From assembly GCA_030620035.1 (NCBI GenBank), contig JAUXAE010000057.1, forward strand, positions 1 to 7,235: a stretch of DNA of 7,235 bases, written 5' to 3'. Under the pieces are notes generated by a model. It had not been told where the DNA came from. It worked only from the letters and a program-made list of their open reading frames with translations, and searched no databases. Positions 5,538 through 7,235 of this stretch are shown here, piece after piece (positions within the stretch are counted from its first letter, which is position 1; each line of letters starts with the position of its first letter). The position numbers and the translations under genes were made by a program. This DNA is from Dehalococcoidales bacterium (GTDB lineage Bacteria; Chloroflexota; Dehalococcoidia; Dehalococcoidales; JAUXAE01).

Positions 5538-5579
5538 ACACATACATAGCTATATTACCATACAATATGTGTTTGTCAA
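5538..5579 (-). promoter_or_regulatory. mazEF promoter with operator-like inverted repeats
   Basis: On the - strand TTGACA (5579-5574) is followed after 16 bases by TAATAT (5557-5552). Inverted repeats surround it: ACACATA (5538-5544) with TATGTGT (5566-5572), and ATATT (5552-5556) with AATAT (5564-5568), plus the palindrome ATAGCTAT (5546-5553). Such dyads over a promoter are what an autoregulating MazE/MazEF complex would bind. The choice of -10 is uncertain. Confidence 0.6.
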
Positions 5580-5588
5580 CCCCTTTTT

Positions 5589-5600
5589 AAAAATATTTTT
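5589..5600. promoter_or_regulatory. AT palindrome between divergent mazEF and degV promoters
   Basis: AAAAATATTTTT is a perfect 12-bp palindrome in an A/T-only stretch. It lies just upstream of the mazEF -35 in one direction and of the degV promoter in the other, where an UP element would sit. Its role is inferred from position. Confidence 0.4.
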
Positions 5601-5619
5601 CAAAATGACCTAAAAACAC

Positions 5620-5633
5620 TTGACAATGTGGTA
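5620..5633. repeat. Right copy of the 14-bp direct repeat
   Basis: TTGACAATGTGGTA, identical to 4549-4562. Its last bases are the start of the degV -10 region (TGGTATAAT), so here the repeat is part of a functional-looking promoter. Confidence 0.75.
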
Positions 5634-5637
5634 TAAT
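5629..5637 (+). promoter_or_regulatory. Extended -10 promoter of degV
   Basis: TGG followed by TATAAT (5632-5637) is a consensus extended -10. The TTGACA at 5620 is only 6 bases away and cannot be its -35; the correctly spaced hexamer (5609-5614, CCTAAA) is poor, which an extended -10 tolerates. The predicted start is near 5644, with the ribosome site AAAAGGAGA (5656-5664) downstream. Confidence 0.6.
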
Positions 5638-5668
5638 GCTAGGCAATTTTAACCTAAAAGGAGACGCT

Positions 5669-6538
5669 ATGCCCAAGATAGCCATCGTCAGCGACAGCGT
5701 CGCCGCTCTGAGCCGGGAACAGATTGAGCAGTATGACATCCAGGTAGTCCCGGTAAAGATACTCTTTGAAGACAGGGTCTACCGTAATGGGGTGGACCTG
5801 GCCGCCTCGGAAGCCTACCAGCTTCTGGATAAAGCACCGGAGCTCTTCGCCACCTCACCCTCCTCCCCCAGCGACTATGCTGATGTCTTCCGCAAATTGG
5901 CTACCGAGAAAAGGGATATCCTGTGCATCAGTGTCTCCTCAAAGCTGAGCACGGCATTTAATGCCGCCAACCTGGCCAGAAAGCAGATTAAGGAGGAATT
6001 TCCCGAGGCCAATACCGAGGTGATGGATTCTTACAATGCCGTCGCCGGGCAAGCCCTTATCATCCTGGCCGCGGCCAAGGCGGCCGCCCAGGGTAAGGGA
6101 CTGGCCGAGGTCACCAAGGCAGCCCAATTAGTCAAGGATAGGGTTCACGTGGTTTTTCTCTTTGACACTATCCGCTATGTCTACCGGACGGGACGGATAC
6201 CCAAGATTGCCTCCCAAATAGGCTCCATGCTGAGCGTAAAGCCGATGGTCACCATCTCGGACGGCCTGATAAAATTTATCGGCGTCTCCCGAAATAAACA
6301 TCGCGGCATTGACCGGCTCATTAGGTTCATGAGGCAGGAGGTGGGCACCAGGCCAGTTCATGTAGCCGTAATGCACGCCGACACCCCAAGAGAGGGCCAG
6401 GAATTGAAGGAACGCATCTCGTCCCAGTTTGATTGCCGTGAGCTCTTTCTTGGTGAATTCAGCCCGATTGTAGGCTACGCCACCGGCCGGGGTGTCTTGG
6501 GGCTGGCCTTCTACTCACCGCCCGACGAGGCCAAATAA
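5669..6538 (+). CDS. DegV-family fatty-acid-binding protein
   Basis: DegV proteins bind a long-chain fatty acid between two domains; in several Gram-positives they present it to a fatty acid kinase (FakB role). The protein has 289 residues, normal for the family. Visible: IVSDSVAAL at the N terminus (6-14), ATSPSSPSDY (61-70) matching the family TSQPSPxDF ligand motif with T62 and S63, ISVSSKLSTAFNAA (87-100), VMDSYNAVAGQ, RTGRIPKI, LSVKPMVTISDGLI, and a C-terminal SPIVGYATGRGVLGLAF. The family usually has HTGPG where this protein has ATGRG, and YRTGRI replaces the common KRGGRI. The ATG at 5669 has a strong ribosome site; an upstream ATG at 5636 overlaps the -10 and is rejected. No fakA-like kinase gene is in the window. 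Confidence 0.92.
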   Translation: MPKIAIVSDSVAALSREQIEQYDIQVVPVKILFEDRVYRNGVDLAASEAYQLLDKAPELFATSPSSPSDYADVFRKLATEKRDILCISVSSKLSTAFNAANLARKQIKEEFPEANTEVMDSYNAVAGQALIILAAAKAAAQGKGLAEVTKAAQLVKDRVHVVFLFDTIRYVYRTGRIPKIASQIGSMLSVKPMVTISDGLIKFIGVSRNKHRGIDRLIRFMRQEVGTRPVHVAVMHADTPREGQELKERISSQFDCRELFLGEFSPIVGYATGRGVLGLAFYSPPDEAK

Positions 6539-6541
6539 TTT

Positions 6542-6584
6542 CCCCCTTCCTGCTCATCAGGCAGGAACTCTAGGGGCTGTTTTA
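6542..6584 (+). terminator. Probable terminator after degV
   Basis: Three bases after the degV stop, TTCCTGC (6547-6553) pairs perfectly with GCAGGAA (6561-6567). CCCC (6542-6545) can extend the stem with GGGG (6573-6576) across a bulge. TGTTTTA follows. The T-run is short, so termination may be partial. The 3' arm is also part of a repeat family seen further downstream. Confidence 0.5.
6561..6573. repeat. Half copy of the GCAGG-CTAG repeat
   Basis: GCAGGAACTCTAG matches the first 13 bases of the full copy at 6702-6726 with one difference. The continuation (GGG, then CTGTTTTACC) aligns to that copy only with gaps. It forms the 3' arm of the degV hairpin. Confidence 0.5.
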
Positions 6585-6701
6585 CCGGGCATGTAAATGA
6601 AGCTACGGACGGCATTTTCCTCCTTTTTAGCTATAAAATCTGGATTGACATCTTTCCTATCTGTATTAACATTTTGACAATCTACGTACATTATTTTCAC
6701 A

Positions 6702-6726
6702 GCAGGAACACTAGCTGAATACCTGC
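6702..6726. repeat. 25-bp GCAGG-CTAG-CCTGC repeat, copy A
   Basis: Begins GCAGG, has CTAG then TGAAT in the middle and ends CCTGC, so the ends are inverted repeats of each other. It matches copy B (6734-6758) at 19 of 25 positions with no gaps. A 7-base spacer (6727-6733) separates the two, a 32-bp period. CCTGCC (6722-6727) and GGCAGG (6733-6738) also form a hairpin between the copies. Confidence 0.65.
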
Positions 6727-6881
6727 CCATTCGGCAGGGTGTCTAGTTGAATCCCTGCTTTTTCCTTTCCTTGGTTAACTCCATCAATCACCCCCTTTAA
6801 TCTGTATATTACTTTGGTCACCATATACAACCTAAGCGTTGGGCGGATCCTGCAAGGAAAGGAAGATTGCCCATCCGCCAT
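6711..6881 (-). CDS. Doubtful small ORF, 56 residues
   Basis: The ATG at 6881 lies 20 bases after the stop of the larger - strand gene, with GGAG nine bases upstream. The product begins MADGQSSFPC and ends GIQLDTLPNGQVFS, with an inner Met start (MVTKVIYRLKGVIDGVNQGKEKAG) that looks more protein-like. It is not recognised. It ends inside repeat copy A and runs through the hairpin at 6842-6879, which argues against it being a gene under selection. It may be chance. Confidence 0.2.
   Translation of the reverse strand: MADGQSSFPCRIRPTLRLYMVTKVIYRLKGVIDGVNQGKEKAGIQLDTLPNGQVFS
6734..6758. repeat. 25-bp GCAGG-CTAG-CCTGC repeat, copy B
   Basis: Same layout as copy A: GCAGG, CTAG, TGAAT, CCTGC. The conserved blocks are the 5-bp ends, the central CTAG and TGAAT; the six differing bases lie between them. 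The arms here extend to GCAGGG and CCCTGC. Confidence 0.65.
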
Positions 6882-6885
6882 TTTT
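6842..6885 (+). terminator. Rho-independent terminator facing the right-hand gene
   Basis: GGCGGAT (6842-6848) pairs with ATCCGCC (6873-6879), and inside it GCAA (6852-6855) pairs with TTGC (6867-6870). ATTTTT follows on the + strand, and no T-run follows in the opposite direction. It would end + strand transcripts, either degV read-through or a short RNA from the spacer, before they enter the converging gene. Confidence 0.55.
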
Positions 6886-6901
6886 GCTGTCTCCGCCCTT
6901 C

Positions 6902-7235
6902 CTAACCCTTTTTTTCCGTATTCCTGACCTGCCGGGCATACTTTACTAGTATCTCCTGAAGTTTAGGGTCCAGTTCATAGGCCTGCCGAATAAATGCGGC
7001 CATTATTTCAGCCTCTGCTTTACCGACACACGCGGTAAATTTCATGAATATGCCCTCAAAATTACTAGTGCAGTATATTTGAAGCTCTTTTTTAAACTTG
7101 GAGGAGGCCTCTCCATCTATGAGCTTGGCCGCCTCAAGATGGTCAACCCTGTTGGGCAATTCAACGGCTATCTTACCAACGGCAATACCAAAACCAACAC
7201 CTATTGCATCGCACTCATCAGCGGCAGCATGTGCC
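6902..7235 (-). CDS. Unidentified protein, 5' end outside window
   Basis: The frame is open from the window edge to the TAG at 6902, giving 110 visible C-terminal residues; the TTG at 7159 is internal and not the start. The first visible part is rich in Gly, Ala and Val (AIGVGFGIAVGKIAVELP). The rest alternates charged and hydrophobic residues, likely helical, with LEAAKLIDGEASSKFKKEL, a three-Cys middle region (IYCTSNFEGIF, FTACVGKAEAE, plus one Cys near the start of the fragment) and a basic tail RQVRNTEKKG. I do not recognise the family and assign no function. It converges on degV. Confidence 0.7.
   Translation of the reverse strand, partial: AHAAADECDAIGVGFGIAVGKIAVELPNRVDHLEAAKLIDGEASSKFKKELQIYCTSNFEGIFMKFTACVGKAEAEIMAAFIRQAYELDPKLQEILVKYARQVRNTEKKG

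Larger units (their letters stand above)
6539..6901. other. 363-base spacer without a convincing gene
   Basis: This stretch between degV and the converging partial gene holds two hairpin terminator candidates, the 25-bp repeat copies and a TTGACA (6645-6650) with a possible TAACAT 16 bases later on the + strand. On the - strand are three mini-ORFs: 6711-6881 (56 codons), 6743-6784 (13 codons behind a strong ribosome site) and 6511-6615 (34 codons behind AGGAGG, running antisense into degV). None resembles a protein family I know. The spacer is more AT-rich than degV. Confidence 0.6.

Noticed and set aside
5488..5565. 26-residue N-terminal extension of mazE
   Set aside because: It covers the -10 and dyads of the mazEF promoter; ATG 5487 has its own good ribosome site and matches antitoxin length.
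5620..5625. TTGACA as the -35 of the degV promoter
   Set aside because: Only 6 bases separate it from TATAAT and no -10 exists 16-18 bases downstream.
6511..6615. 34-codon - strand ORF behind AGGAGG, antisense to the degV end
   Set aside because: The ribosome-like site is very close to the ATG and lies in a pyrimidine-rich + strand tract; the product runs back through the degV terminator and has no recognisable feature.
6743..6745. TAG decoded as pyrrolysine or another recoding event
   Set aside because: No coding evidence for the flanking frame, and the TAG is part of the conserved CTAG of a DNA repeat; other genes in the window use TAG as a normal stop.
6702..6758. CRISPR array
   Set aside because: Two imperfect repeats with a 7-base spacer; spacers are far too short and there are no cas genes.

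Overview
The window reads as bacterial chromosome, probably from an anaerobe. Most of it is fairly GC-rich coding sequence with many GCC, GGC and CTG codons. It holds two converging molybdenum cofactor (Moco) operons, an inserted AT-rich toxin-antitoxin islet, a degV gene, and a repeat-bearing spacer before an unidentified partial gene. I cannot name the organism. A Chloroflexota (Dehalococcoidia-like) or Bacillota-like anaerobe would fit the gene content, but this is a weak inference.

Region by region: (1) 3-536, + strand, the 3' part of a family 2 glycosyltransferase. (2) 581-2357, + strand, a promoter followed by moaB/mogA and moeA, joined by a 4-base GTGA overlap. (3) 4543 back to 2354, - strand, a promoter, a long leader, then moaA, moaC and a MOSC-domain gene. 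The two operons converge and their stop codons overlap. The leader carries a recognisable Moco riboswitch: P1 stem, GAAA tetraloop and an 11-nt tetraloop receptor. It is followed by a rho-independent terminator whose 5' arm can instead pair with the 3' strand of P1, so a Moco OFF-switch by attenuation can be read from the sequence. (4) 4549-5633, a more AT-rich islet bounded by a perfect 14-bp direct repeat. It holds a small basic KGG-like protein with a possible leaderless promoter and a mazE-mazF module on the - strand with an operator-like promoter. (5) 5629-6538, + strand, degV behind an extended -10 promoter that contains the right-hand copy of the 14-bp repeat. (6) 6539-6901, a gene-poor spacer with hairpins, two 25-bp repeats in 32-bp tandem phase plus a third half copy, and only doubtful mini-ORFs. 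(7) 6902-7235, - strand, the 3' end of an unidentified gene.

The Moco genes together cover cPMP formation (MoaA, MoaC), late steps at the dithiolene (MoaB/MogA adenylylation, MoeA molybdenum insertion) and a MOSC protein that may act in Moco handling. moaD, moaE, moeB and mobA are not in the window. Riboswitch feedback acts on the early operon (moaA-moaC-MOSC); I saw no equivalent in front of moaB-moeA.
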